From Methanomassiliicoccales archaeon PtaU1.Bin124 (GTDB lineage Archaea > Thermoplasmatota > Thermoplasmata > Methanomassiliicoccales > UBA472): a stretch of DNA of 64,000 nucleotides. This document shows, in pieces, positions 52,464 through 61,518 of the stretch. Made by a program: the position numbers and the translations under genes. The notes below the pieces were generated by a model, which searched no databases, was not told the DNA's origin, and was given only the letters and a program-made list of their open reading frames with translations. The stretch spans positions 179,611-243,610 of the forward strand of contig MVRC01000006.1 in the NCBI GenBank assembly GCA_002067865.1. The letters run 5' to 3'. Each line of letters opens with the position of its first letter. Position 1 is the stretch's first letter.

Positions 52464-52851
52464 TTATTTCACCGGGAGAATCTAGGTGAACGCCTGGTTT
52501 ATAAAAGTTATCTGAAAGAAAGATCAGGAAGGGGTTTGGGAAAGCATAGGGGACAGGGTCCCTCGATCACTTGCAGCAGGGCTTGGCCAGGACGGCGGGG
52601 TTAGTGCCGTTCTTGACCTGGGGTACCTCCTCTCCCTTCTGCCGCGGGACCATCAATAAGGGGATCCGCACCCCTTCCCACTTGCAGTATGATCGCAACT
52701 CCTGAGGCCTATGATTTTTCTGGGAAGCGCTTAGAAGCGCATTCGGTATCATGTCTCTCGAGAAATGAGGAATACGTATGTAAGCATCGAAATTTACCCG
52801 CCGTACGGCGGTAATATATAATTTGAGCGTCAATACGGGATGCGAGTGCCT
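52464..52851. other. Intergenic region with a possible 28-codon frame
   Basis: About 390 bp. It holds GGGAC-AGG-GTCCC at about 52551-52563. A tiny leftward frame lies at 52567-52653, starting MVPRQKGEEVPQ and ending AKPCCK; it could encode a cysteine-tailed micropeptide, but there is no supporting evidence beyond an ATG. The promoter palindrome at its right end is listed separately. Confidence 0.35.
52798..52811. promoter_or_regulatory. 14-bp perfect palindrome abutting the TATA box of the HTH_10 regulator
   Basis: CCGCCGTACGGCGG is its own reverse complement and directly touches TAATATATAA (52812-52821), the likely TATA box. It occupies the BRE position, so a protein bound here would interfere with or recruit TFB. 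The regulator encoded 40 bp downstream is the obvious candidate binder (autoregulation), by inference. Confidence 0.6.
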
Positions 52852-53532
52852 ATGACGAACTATGAGGCGAAGATCAAGGTCAAGGAGGATTGCAAGTTTC
52901 ACCGGTTCACGGACGAGCATCCCGACAGCAGGATCACCTATTGGTGCAACGAGCGCAACTGCGTCATGGTGGTGGAATCGAAGGACATGGATGACATCGA
53001 GGACTTCCAGTCCATGGGCTTTTGCTGCTCCAACACCAAGATCTCCCGGCAGGGCTCACATCTGGAAGTGATGTACGAGATATCCCAGCCAGACGCCCCC
53101 AGCATCAACAACATCATCACCAGCAGCGGATGCTGGTACCTGCAGCCCGTCTCCCTGTACAAAGGATGGGAGTACTTCACCGTGTACGCGCTGCACAAGC
53201 CGGACCTGGAGAAGATGATGCACGGCGCAAAGGACCAGGGCATGCTCATCGAGCTTTTATCGCTCAGAGAGCTGGGCATCAACGACCTCGGCAACGGGGC
53301 CTTCCTGCCGGCAAGCGCACTTCACCAGGACATCACCCAGAAGCAGCTGGAGCTGCTCCGCCTAGCCTACGAGGAGGGTTACTTCGACCAGCCGGCCCGT
53401 ATCACCGCCGATCGCCTGGCAACCATGGTCGGCCTGTCCCGTTCCACCCTGGCAGAGCATCTGCGCAAGGCGGAGTACAAGCTGCTCCGGAACACTCTCC
53501 CGGCCATGCTGTTAGGCAAGAGCGAATCCTAG
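52852..53532 (+). CDS. HTH_10 (Bat-type) transcription regulator
   Basis: A 226-residue archaeal regulator. The N-terminal ~150 residues are a sensor-like region with several cysteines (NERNCVMVVES, MGFCCSNTK) that could bind metal or sense redox. The C-terminal HTH_10 domain has the family signature: LTxxQ-like ITQKQLELLRLAYEEGYFDQPARITADRLATMVGLSRSTLAEHLRKAEYKLL. The start is the ATG at 52852 (MTNYEAK); another ATG lies 12 bp earlier. A perfect 14-bp palindrome sits at its promoter. Monocistronic; convergent with the photolyase gene, so light- or damage-linked control of that gene is a possibility only. Confidence 0.85.
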   Translation: MTNYEAKIKVKEDCKFHRFTDEHPDSRITYWCNERNCVMVVESKDMDDIEDFQSMGFCCSNTKISRQGSHLEVMYEISQPDAPSINNIITSSGCWYLQPVSLYKGWEYFTVYALHKPDLEKMMHGAKDQGMLIELLSLRELGINDLGNGAFLPASALHQDITQKQLELLRLAYEEGYFDQPARITADRLATMVGLSRSTLAEHLRKAEYKLLRNTLPAMLLGKSES

Positions 53533-53536
53533 ACGC

Positions 53537-54892
53537 TCACTTCAGCGATGCCACCATGTCCCGGTAGGCGTGGGTGTCGAAACGCAACAGCTGCTCGGTG
53601 TAGGTGAGCTTCTTCACCTTCCCTATGACATCCTTCGACTTCCATGGGCGGTCGTACAGGCCGCCGATGACATTGGCTATGCCGGAATACCCGCTGGCAT
53701 CCCTCCCGTCCAGCTGATATCTATCGTTCAGGTATCTGGCGGTCTCGTACGCCTCCTCCGGGCTCTTGGACCATTCCAATATCTTGCTGGCCCAGTATGC
53801 CCTGAGCGAACCGTGCATCTTCCCCCGCTTCACCATCTCCATCTGGGCGGCGTTCCATATGGGGTCATGGGTCTGGGCCCTCTCGAACTGCTCTAGGGTG
53901 TAGATGTGGTCCCTGGGGTCGAGGCGATGCTCATCGATCGACCGTCTGGCCCATTCGGGGAACCCCCCGAACGTATCGTAATTAGGATTGTGGAGGCAGA
54001 AATTGTCGGCGATCTCCCTCTGGATTATCAGCCGGTCCAGGTAGAGCGACTTGGCCTTCTCGTCCGCGCTGGACCGGTTCACCTCCAGCGCCACCCTCTG
54101 TCCGGAGATCTGGCCGAAGTGCAGGTAGGGCGACATGTTCGACTGGCCGTCCTGCAACGGGTTCGAGCTGGCAACGGGATAATCGTTCAGGCGGTGCTCG
54201 ATGAATTCATGCAACGAGGCCAAGGCGGCCTCCTGCCCCGGAACTATCCAATCCACCTCCCCGATGCTTCGGTCCACTCTCAGACCGGCCATGGCCGCAT
54301 CCCAATCGACCGGGACGGCCCGGTCCTTCATATCCACTGCATTCAATTCAGGGTACTCGGTCAGGAATTCAAACAACAGCGGCATGAGCTTGGTGCGGTA
54401 GTTGACGAACGAGACTATCTTGCGGGACGTGACGTTCCAGCAAGGCACGATATTGTGCGCGTCCACCTCCGCCGCTGGGATATCGATCCCGCCCACGACC
54501 TTCTTCCTCCATTCCACCTTGATCCCGACCGGGTCGAAATCTGTCACCAGGTAGCTCGCCCCGATCTCATGCAGGTACGGAGGCAGCGCCACCCACGGCT
54601 TGCCTGTGAGGAGGGTAAACGGGATCCCTCTCTCCCCGAGGTCCTTCTCCACCTCCCTCAGCCCCTTGAGCATGAAAGCATACTGCCTCCACGCCGCGTC
54701 CATGTAATCCGGGACGAGGCAGAAGACCACATGAAGCGCCACCGCCCCCTCCTCTGCCGCCTCCGCCGCATGGATTAGCGCCCAGTTGTCCACCGTCCTC
54801 TGCTCCCGGCTCATCCAGTAGACCACTGGACCTTTCTTGGAAGGCCGCTTCTTCAGCAGGCGCATTCTCCTCGCATCGAACTTGAGCTGCAT
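53537..54892 (-). CDS. phr: Class II deoxyribodipyrimidine photolyase
   Basis: A 451-residue FAD enzyme that splits UV-induced cyclobutane pyrimidine dimers using visible light. Class II features are visible: the N-terminal VVYWMSREQRTVDNWALIHA, then ALHVVFCLVPDY, the FAD-binding LHFGQISGQRVALEV, and the C-terminal MEMVKRGKMHGSLRAYWASKILEWSKSPEEAYETA and DGRDASGYSGIANVIGGLYDRPW. Length is normal. A photolyase implies that the host meets light, so a surface or shallow anoxic habitat is more likely than a gut or deep sediment. Confidence 0.93.
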   Translation of the reverse strand: MQLKFDARRMRLLKKRPSKKGPVVYWMSREQRTVDNWALIHAAEAAEEGAVALHVVFCLVPDYMDAAWRQYAFMLKGLREVEKDLGERGIPFTLLTGKPWVALPPYLHEIGASYLVTDFDPVGIKVEWRKKVVGGIDIPAAEVDAHNIVPCWNVTSRKIVSFVNYRTKLMPLLFEFLTEYPELNAVDMKDRAVPVDWDAAMAGLRVDRSIGEVDWIVPGQEAALASLHEFIEHRLNDYPVASSNPLQDGQSNMSPYLHFGQISGQRVALEVNRSSADEKAKSLYLDRLIIQREIADNFCLHNPNYDTFGGFPEWARRSIDEHRLDPRDHIYTLEQFERAQTHDPIWNAAQMEMVKRGKMHGSLRAYWASKILEWSKSPEEAYETARYLNDRYQLDGRDASGYSGIANVIGGLYDRPWKSKDVIGKVKKLTYTEQLLRFDTHAYRDMVASLK

Positions 54893-54956
54893 ATGGCACC
54901 AGGGCGATGAGAAAACAATGCAAGGAGCCCGTTCATTATGATTGCGTCAGGGTGGA

Positions 54957-56819
54957 TCATTCCGCCGTTCGTTCCGCCTCGACCACTTCCTGTTCTTTTT
55001 GCAGCCAGACCCGCGGCCTGGCCTTCACGTTACGGAGCTCGAGCACGTAGAGGAAGAGGATAAGGCCGATCACATTGGTGATGGTCATGGGCACAATGAC
55101 GTTCCTCATGGTATCGACTACCTCGCTGAACGGTGCTCCCGGGGTCAACAGCGGCAGGTAGAGGAACACGTGCATGAACTCCACCAGGATGCCCATCGCC
55201 ATGACCTTGAGATAGTCCATCTTACCTTTCCAGTACCAGGCTAGCAGGCCGGAGACGACTCCGGCCGAGACCGTGGCCACGAAGCAAGGCAGTGCGGTCC
55301 ATCCTCCATATCCGTACCTGAACGCCCCGCCCAACAGGCCGACCATGCCTCCCACGATCGGTCCACCCAAGATGCCCGCCATCATCGGCCCCAGGTCGCG
55401 GAAGTTGATGATGTATCCGTCGACCGCGATCCCTCCCTCGGTGCCGAAGATGGATATGATGCCGAACAGGCCCACCATGAGCAAAGCGCCGCGCCAGCGA
55501 TGCACATTGTCCACCATCCAGGAGATGACCTTCAGGCGGGCCAGCATGTAGATGAAGAGCGTTAGCACACCGACCCGCAACAGCATCGGAACCCCGAACT
55601 CCAGGAACGTCCTCTCGCTCACCACCGCCAGGATCAGGAAGGCCGTGCTGCCTACCAGCATGACCCCGTTCCACAGCCACCCGGCCTTGGCATACTTGGG
55701 CAGATAGTGGTTCAGATAGACGAGGACGAAACCGGTCAGGGCGAAGATTACCGAGGACAGGGCGGAGATGAAGTTCACCACATCGTCCGGCCGGCCCAAT
55801 AGTATGGTGAGGCCGATGATGACCATGAGCACCGCCAGCATGATCCGGTATAGGTCAGACTTTTCCAGCCGATGGGCACCGGCCCGCCGCAGCATGCCGG
55901 TTATGGCCCTGGCCCTGCCATCCGCGCCGATCAGGACGGCGCAGAACATCATGAGGAAGGTGGCGAAGAAGAATAGCTCCGGTCCGAGCATCAGTCCGCC
56001 CAGTCCGGCAGGGACGCTGTCGCTCATGTCACCCTTGCCGATGGCCGAGGAGATGACCATCAGTCCCATGATAATGAAGAGGGTGAATCCGAACGCCAGC
56101 ACGATGCCGAGACGGACCCCTTTGAACACCTGGGGGAACTGCTCCTCGGGCACCTTCTCCGGCACCCTGTTCCTCACCCACAGGGAGAACAGCAGGAGCG
56201 AAAGCCCCGAGCCAGAGCCGGTCATGATGAGGAAAACGTCCTCCGCATCGAACGTCGAGCTATGGGTGTTGATGACCTGGTCGAACGGGACGTGCAGCAG
56301 CGCCCCAGCGATGCTGTAGATGAGGATCGCACCGACGATGACCAGCACGAAGCCGGCCAGCCGCTCCACGAACGACCAGGGCTTGTAGAAGAGCATGAGG
56401 AGGATGGAGATCAGGAGCAGCAACCCCACCAGGATGGTCGGGATGCCGACGTGGGCCAGCGCCACCAGTGCCGTCGCACCCATCACCGTCACGCTGGCAT
56501 ACGTCGCCAGCTCCATGACATAGACCAACGACACTGCGGCCATGCCCCAGTTGCGCGGACCAGGAAGACGACCCAAAGCGGTGAAGATGTCCTCTCCCTT
56601 CGAAAGCGTGTACCTGGTCAGCCCTTCGGCCAGCGAATACTTGAAGAACATCACCAGCACAATGGCCCAGAGCAGGGACAGACCATACTCTCCTCCGATA
56701 TGGAACGCCTCGGAGAACCTCCTCCCGCTGAGCTGTACCGCCAATATCAGACCGGGCCCTAAGAACATGGCCGAGGCCAATAGTGCCTCGTTGCGCCACC
56801 GCTTGAATCCCAGGACCAT
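54957..56819 (-). CDS. NRAMP-like transporter fused to a LytS-type 5TM domain
   Basis: A 620-residue membrane protein. Residues 1-400 resemble the NRAMP/APC-type transporter fold (ASAMFLGPGLILAVQLSGRRF, GGEYGLSLLWAIVLVMFFKYSLAEGLTRYTLSKGEDIFTALG, LIMTGSGSGLSLLLFSLWVRNR). The DPGN and MPH metal-binding motifs of true NRAMPs are absent, so the substrate may differ. Residues ~440-590 match the 5TM-5TMR_LYT sensor domain of LytS (GTEGGIAVDGYIINFRDLGPMMAGILGGPIVGGMVGLLGGAFRYGYGGWTALP). The fusion is unusual: a transporter-like body with a sensor-kinase input domain but no kinase. The frame is unbroken. Confidence 0.72.
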   Translation of the reverse strand: MVLGFKRWRNEALLASAMFLGPGLILAVQLSGRRFSEAFHIGGEYGLSLLWAIVLVMFFKYSLAEGLTRYTLSKGEDIFTALGRLPGPRNWGMAAVSLVYVMELATYASVTVMGATALVALAHVGIPTILVGLLLLISILLMLFYKPWSFVERLAGFVLVIVGAILIYSIAGALLHVPFDQVINTHSSTFDAEDVFLIMTGSGSGLSLLLFSLWVRNRVPEKVPEEQFPQVFKGVRLGIVLAFGFTLFIIMGLMVISSAIGKGDMSDSVPAGLGGLMLGPELFFFATFLMMFCAVLIGADGRARAITGMLRRAGAHRLEKSDLYRIMLAVLMVIIGLTILLGRPDDVVNFISALSSVIFALTGFVLVYLNHYLPKYAKAGWLWNGVMLVGSTAFLILAVVSERTFLEFGVPMLLRVGVLTLFIYMLARLKVISWMVDNVHRWRGALLMVGLFGIISIFGTEGGIAVDGYIINFRDLGPMMAGILGGPIVGGMVGLLGGAFRYGYGGWTALPCFVATVSAGVVSGLLAWYWKGKMDYLKVMAMGILVEFMHVFLYLPLLTPGAPFSEVVDTMRNVIVPMTITNVIGLILFLYVLELRNVKARPRVWLQKEQEVVEAERTAE

Positions 56820-56929
56820 TGGGCCCAGTCATTTGCTTTCAGAATAAAAATCATTGTCGCTGTTCCCGCTCCCGGTAACTGAAGCGGAGGTCGATAACGG
56901 TATCATCATCCTGGTGGATTCTCCCTCTC

Positions 56930-57712
56930 ATGCCAGAACTGCCGGAGGTGGAGCAGGTCCGCCGCATCTTGATGAGAACCGTCGGGCTGACCATCACCGA
57001 GGTAAGCGTCCTGGACGAAGGCATCTTAGATGTCAGTCCTTCAAAATTGTCCAGAGCGTTATGCGATCGGACCGTGATGGACATCAAACGACACGGTAAG
57101 CAATTAGCGGTCGTTCTGGATGATGGTTCCGTGCTCGCTATGCATCTGGGCATGACCGGTGATGTCGTGATATCGGACCAACAGGACCAAGCCAGGCATG
57201 TGCGGCTTGTCATCAGATTCGATTCTGGCGTCTACCTCAGCTTCATCGACCAGCGCAAGTTCGGAGTTGTCGGAATTGCACCGTCGTTCGACGACCTCAT
57301 TCTCGAAAAAGGACTTGGGCCAGATGCCCTGGAGATCGGGCCGAGGAAATTCGAGGCAAGGGTCGGGGACCATCACCGGGCCATCAAGACCACCTTGCTG
57401 GACCAGAAGGTGCTGGCCGGCGTGGGCAATCTCTACTCGGACGAGATGCTTTTCCAGTGCCGGATTAACCCGAAGGTCAAGGCCGATTCCATCACACCCA
57501 GGAAGATGAAGTGCCTGCACAGGGCGATGATGGACATCCTGGTGCGTTCGATAGAGGAGAGAACGGACTTCGAACGGCTGCCGAACAATTATCTGCTCCA
57601 TGGCAGGGTCAAGGATGGAAGGTGTCCCAGATGCGCCTCGCAATGGACCATCGAGGATATCAATGGCCGTACCGCCTTCTACTGTCCCAAATGCCAAAGG
57701 ATTCTCCAGTGA
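56930..57712 (+). CDS. mutM: Formamidopyrimidine-DNA glycosylase
   Basis: A 260-residue base-excision enzyme removing oxidised purines such as 8-oxoguanine and nicking the abasic site. The N-terminus MPELPEVEQVRR supplies the catalytic Pro2 and Glu3. LAMHLGMTGDV, the helix-two-turn-helix around KTTLLDQKVLAGVGNLYSDEMLF and a C-terminal zinc finger (C232, C235, C252, C255) complete the enzyme. Oxidative damage repair in a presumed strict anaerobe fits exposure to oxygen. Divergent from the transporter fusion. Confidence 0.94.
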   Translation: MPELPEVEQVRRILMRTVGLTITEVSVLDEGILDVSPSKLSRALCDRTVMDIKRHGKQLAVVLDDGSVLAMHLGMTGDVVISDQQDQARHVRLVIRFDSGVYLSFIDQRKFGVVGIAPSFDDLILEKGLGPDALEIGPRKFEARVGDHHRAIKTTLLDQKVLAGVGNLYSDEMLFQCRINPKVKADSITPRKMKCLHRAMMDILVRSIEERTDFERLPNNYLLHGRVKDGRCPRCASQWTIEDINGRTAFYCPKCQRILQ

Positions 57713-57759
57713 AAAGAACGGACCTTAGCTATATTACCGGTCATTCCCATGAAGTCTGC

Positions 57760-59334
57760 ATGGCAGAGGGAGTGAAGGGGGGAGGCAGGGTCGCGGCCAT
57801 GTTCATCGTGGCCATCTTCCTGGCCAGCATCATCTTCATCGGGCTGTCGGCGTCGGATCCGCAGAACGACCGCAAAATGTTCCGCGAGGGGATGGCCGAC
57901 CTCATGTCCAAGGACAGGTACCGCAACTCGACCTGGTCCGCACTGGTCATCGATCTATCGACCGGGAAGGTCCTCTATAATCTGAAAAGCGGTACGATGA
58001 TGGTGCCAGGCAGCACCACAAAGCTGTATTCCTCTACGGCGGTGATGCAGTATCTGGGCACCGATTTCGTCACAGAGACCCCGGTCTATTCTGTCGGGGT
58101 CGTAGAAAATGGTCATTTGAACGGAACGCTGGTCCTCAAGGCATCCTGGGACCTGAACATGGGCGGAAGGGGAGCGTTGGACGGCATCCTGAACATCACC
58201 GATGTGGACCATGGCGATGCCAACGCCCTGGGATATTGCCAGCTCACGGGAGAGGACCCGCTGGCCGGGCTGGACTTCCTGGCGCAGCAGGTCGCCTCGA
58301 CAGGTATGACCTCGGCGGACCAGGTCATCATAGATATGGGGGCCTGGGGGGAGCAGGACATCGGCAAGGAGCATCTGGTCGGGCCGATGGCCATCAATGA
58401 CAACCTGATCGACATCGTGATCAACGCCACCACCGTGGGCCAGACCGCCACCTGTTATTTTAGGCCATTCACATCCGCCTATTCTGTCGCCTGCGATGTG
58501 GTGACGATCGACTCAGGTGAGGACATCATCGTGGTCCATCAGGATTCACAGGGCAAACTGAGCGTGGCAGGGCAGATCGCCGCCGGTCATTCCACCGTGC
58601 GCACCTTCACCGTCACGGACCCGGCCAGCTTCGCCAGGACATTGTTCATCGAAGCGCTGGAAAGGAACGGCGTGTCCATCGGGGCCGATGAGACCGGGGC
58701 CAATCTCCAGGCCGAAATCCCGGCCGGGTATGGTTCATCCGCCGCCATCGCCAGAATGTCGTCCGTGCCCTTGCGGGAGGACGTGAAGCTGACATTGAAG
58801 GTCTCACAGAACTTCCATGCCGATTCGTACATCGCAATGCTCAGCTACTATACTGGCTCGACCGATTTTACCTCCGGCATGGTGGTAATGAAGTCACAGA
58901 TGGACGCGCTCGGCATAAACACCGGGCAGGTCTGTCTCACCGACGGAGAGGGTGGTTCGGCCGAGGACAGATTCTCTGCCCAGGCGGTCTGCCAATTGCT
59001 CAGACAGGCGTGGTCAGCGCAATTGAACCAAAGCTTACTGGACGCATTGCCCATCCTCGGGGTCGATGGAAGTCTGGCCGATAGTGCCACGAACGGAAGC
59101 GAGGCGATCGGCCACGTGTTCGCCAAGACCGGAACGAGGGCGGGGAGCGATCACCTGAACCAACGCAGCCTGCTGTTCACCAAGGCCCTGGCCGGTTACG
59201 TCCATACGTCCAGGGGGAACTGGGTGGCCTTCGCTCTATTCGTCAACGATGTGCCGATAGGGAGCATCGAACAGATGATGCAGGTCGGCAGCGATCTGGG
59301 ATATCTCAGCGAATTGATCTATCATGATTACTGA
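57760..59334 (+). CDS. PBP4-like D-Ala-D-Ala carboxypeptidase (peptidase S13)
   Basis: A 524-residue exported serine peptidase: N-terminal membrane anchor (VAAMFIVAIFLASIIFIGL, residues 11-29), then the S13 fold. All three active-site motifs are present: SxxK as GSTTKL (S85, K88), SxN as SQNFHAD, and KTG as FAKTGTRAG. In bacteria this enzyme trims peptidoglycan stems; archaea lack peptidoglycan, so the substrate here is unknown. The frame opens at 57511 inside mutM, but the ATG at 57760 directly precedes the anchor. It starts 47 bp after mutM. Confidence 0.82.
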   Translation: MAEGVKGGGRVAAMFIVAIFLASIIFIGLSASDPQNDRKMFREGMADLMSKDRYRNSTWSALVIDLSTGKVLYNLKSGTMMVPGSTTKLYSSTAVMQYLGTDFVTETPVYSVGVVENGHLNGTLVLKASWDLNMGGRGALDGILNITDVDHGDANALGYCQLTGEDPLAGLDFLAQQVASTGMTSADQVIIDMGAWGEQDIGKEHLVGPMAINDNLIDIVINATTVGQTATCYFRPFTSAYSVACDVVTIDSGEDIIVVHQDSQGKLSVAGQIAAGHSTVRTFTVTDPASFARTLFIEALERNGVSIGADETGANLQAEIPAGYGSSAAIARMSSVPLREDVKLTLKVSQNFHADSYIAMLSYYTGSTDFTSGMVVMKSQMDALGINTGQVCLTDGEGGSAEDRFSAQAVCQLLRQAWSAQLNQSLLDALPILGVDGSLADSATNGSEAIGHVFAKTGTRAGSDHLNQRSLLFTKALAGYVHTSRGNWVAFALFVNDVPIGSIEQMMQVGSDLGYLSELIYHDY

Positions 59335-59399
59335 GGGATGGGGAGCGCTGGCAAAGGCTTATTTGCCTGCCTGGGCAATATGTCGCTGAATTGAACGCA

Positions 59400-59888
59400 A
59401 TGGACGGGGCCGTCGAGGTCGTCAAGGCAGAGCTATCAGACGCAAGGTTGCTGACGTCGATACAAGCGGAGGCTTTCGATCATGAGGCGGACCTGTTCCG
59501 TATGGAGACGGACAAAGGCCCGGCCGGATACGATTCAGTCGATTGGACCAGGGCGGCCATCGAAACTGGGAACATGCTGAAGATAATAAAGGGAACAGAG
59601 GTGATCGGAGGCATCTTGATCACCTTATTGAAGGAAGGCAAGGCAAGATTGAACCGCATCTTCGTCGATCCGGGCCAACAAGGAAAGGGAGCGGGGAGCA
59701 GGGCCATCCAGATCCTCCGGAAAATGTATCCCGAGATCAAGACATGGGAGCTCGACACCCCATCTTGGGCGGTGCGGAACCAACGATTCTATGAAAGGAA
59801 CGGATTCGTGCGGGAGGGCCATACCTTGGAACCTTCAACGGGTTTCATTCTCTACATCTACCGAATGCATCCGAAGGAGGCTCAATGA
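59400..59888 (+). CDS. GNAT family N-acetyltransferase
   Basis: A 162-residue acetyl-CoA-dependent acyltransferase. The acetyl-CoA-binding motif A is RIFVDPGQQGKGAGSRAIQIL, followed by TPSWAVRNQRFYERNGFVREG (motif B). The substrate amine is unknown. It starts at the ATG at 59400; a TTG 9 bp earlier is possible. Its stop overlaps the start of the histidine phosphatase by 4 bp, so the two are co-translated. Confidence 0.85.
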   Translation: MDGAVEVVKAELSDARLLTSIQAEAFDHEADLFRMETDKGPAGYDSVDWTRAAIETGNMLKIIKGTEVIGGILITLLKEGKARLNRIFVDPGQQGKGAGSRAIQILRKMYPEIKTWELDTPSWAVRNQRFYERNGFVREGHTLEPSTGFILYIYRMHPKEAQ

Positions 59889-60523
59889 GCCTGAGCCTCG
59901 AGGCCTTGAAGGGCAAGGAGCGGGCGGCGATCATCGTGCGCCACGCCGAACGACCGGCCTTGACCAGCGTGGTGGATAGCCTGGGGGTCGGTCTAACCGA
60001 AAAAGGAATGGCGGATGCTCTCGCGTTCGGCCGCTCCATCCCGTTCTTCCCCGTGGTAAGGGTATGGCATAGTCCTTCACTGCGTTGCATCCAGACGGCA
60101 GAACAGATCGCACTGGGCATGAAGGAGAACGGTTCCAGTGTATTGCTGTTCAGGGATGATTGGACGCTTTGCGGCCCTTATGTCAAGGAGACAGAGTGTT
60201 TGCTCATGGCAGAAAGGCTGGGCGATCGTTTCATGCGGGAATGGTTCGAGGGGAGGATGGACCCACGGATCATCGACCCGGTCCCTGACGCAACGAAGAT
60301 GGTGCTGGGCCCGATCTTGAGCAAACTGGATGATGCAGGTGGCCTCGACATCCATGTCTCGCATGATTGGGACATCATGCTGCTCCGAGAATCATTGTTG
60401 GGGATGAAATATGAGACCGAGGGTTGGTTGCCCTTCCTCGATGGCATGACGTTCTTCAAGACTGGTGCGGAAGCTTACGCCTGCTATGGTAAAAATCAGG
60501 CATTACTGCGCTACGATTTCTGA
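59885..60523 (+). CDS. Histidine phosphatase (phosphoglycerate mutase-like) protein
   Basis: A 212-residue member of the histidine phosphatase superfamily. The phosphohistidine motif is IIVRHAER (RHAER, near residue 19), the second arginine is in VWHSPSLRCIQTAEQIA, and the second catalytic His is in IHVSHDWDIMLL. It likely dephosphorylates a small molecule or protein. It is coupled to the GNAT gene by an ATGA overlap and is the last gene before a 334-bp AT-rich leader region. Confidence 0.8.
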   Translation: MSLSLEALKGKERAAIIVRHAERPALTSVVDSLGVGLTEKGMADALAFGRSIPFFPVVRVWHSPSLRCIQTAEQIALGMKENGSSVLLFRDDWTLCGPYVKETECLLMAERLGDRFMREWFEGRMDPRIIDPVPDATKMVLGPILSKLDDAGGLDIHVSHDWDIMLLRESLLGMKYETEGWLPFLDGMTFFKTGAEAYACYGKNQALLRYDF

Positions 60524-60759
60524 AACAATCGTTTTCGATATTATTTCCCGATCGAATAAATGTACATCAATGTCATATGGATAGACATAAATGAACAAAA
60601 TAAAATCATCCAGTTAGAATTGGTTGGATGCTTATTATTCGCCTCACCAATTTTCGTCCATGTTCTAGTTGGATGAAGTAATTTAATATTTACATCAATA
60701 ATTATATAAATAAACAAATTTTGCCTGGCATCGTTTTTTATAGGTTCGATTGAGCATCA

Positions 60760-60778
60760 TTGGATGGCACATCCATCC
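60760..60778 (+). promoter_or_regulatory. Inverted repeat in the leader of corrinoid operon 1
   Basis: TTGGATGGCACATCCATCC contains the perfect inverted repeat GGATGG-N5-CCATCC, followed by ACAACAATC. It ends exactly 79 nt before the ATG at 60858, the same distance as in operon 2. Further half-sites lie upstream: CATCCA (60607-60612) with TGGATG (60625-60630), and GTTGGATG at 60668-60675. A TATA-like TTTTTTATAGG (60734-60744) lies about 20 bp before the repeat, so the repeat falls at or just after the transcript start. Confidence 0.65.
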
Positions 60779-60857
60779 ACAACAATCTTTAAAATCGTTA
60801 AATCGCGGTATGCAATCCAATTCGCTCTTCGTTATGGGGGCGACGAGGTGGAATTTA

Positions 60858-61499
60858 ATGAGCAAAGAGCAGATTTTGTTAGGATTGGAAAAAGCTGTGA
60901 TCGGGGGGAAAAAGGCTGACGCGAAGGCGCACGCACAAGAGGCTTTGAACTCTGGCGTAAAGCCCATGGAGGCCATTGATCAGGGTCTGGTCAAGGGGAT
61001 GAACATCGTCGGCGACAAGTACGCTGCACATGAATATTTCCTGCCGCAGGTCCTTCTGGCCGCAGACGCGCTGTATGGCGCATTGGACGTGCTGTTGCCT
61101 CACATACCGAAGGACCAGCTGGGAACGCAGATCAAGGCATCGATCGGTGTCGTCGAGGGAGATGTCCACGACATCGGCAAGAACATCGTCAAGACCATGA
61201 TGACCGCCGGTGGGTTCGGTGTGACCGACCTGGGACGAGATGTTCCAGCTGAGAAGTTCGTCGAGTCCGCCAAGGCCAACAATGGGGGGGTCATCGCCAT
61301 GAGCACCTTGATGACGCCCACCATGGACGGCATGAAGCAGGTGATCGACGGTCTGATCGAATCCGGCCTGAGGATGAAGGTCAAGGCCATCATCGGCGGC
61401 GCTCCAACATCGCAGGAGTTCGCCGACGACATCGGGGCCGATATGCACGCCGTGAACGCCCAGGAAGGAGTGGCCAAGCTCAAGGCCGCCCTGCTGTGA
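60858..61499 (+). CDS. Methyltransferase corrinoid protein (MtaC/MtbC-type), copy 1
   Basis: A 213-residue cobalamin-binding methyl carrier. The N-terminal helical cap (about 1-85) precedes the B12 domain with EGDVHDIGKNIV, where His104 in DxHxxG is the lower cobalt ligand. The SxL-like AMSTLMT and the GG in IIGGAPTS complete the nucleotide-loop site. It accepts a methyl group from a substrate-specific methyltransferase and passes it on. The start is the ATG at 60858, with GAGGTGG upstream. The UroD-type methyltransferase follows after 19 bp. Confidence 0.9.
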   Translation: MSKEQILLGLEKAVIGGKKADAKAHAQEALNSGVKPMEAIDQGLVKGMNIVGDKYAAHEYFLPQVLLAADALYGALDVLLPHIPKDQLGTQIKASIGVVEGDVHDIGKNIVKTMMTAGGFGVTDLGRDVPAEKFVESAKANNGGVIAMSTLMTPTMDGMKQVIDGLIESGLRMKVKAIIGGAPTSQEFADDIGADMHAVNAQEGVAKLKAALL

Positions 61500-61518
61500 G
61501 GACCAAGGAGGGAAGAAA

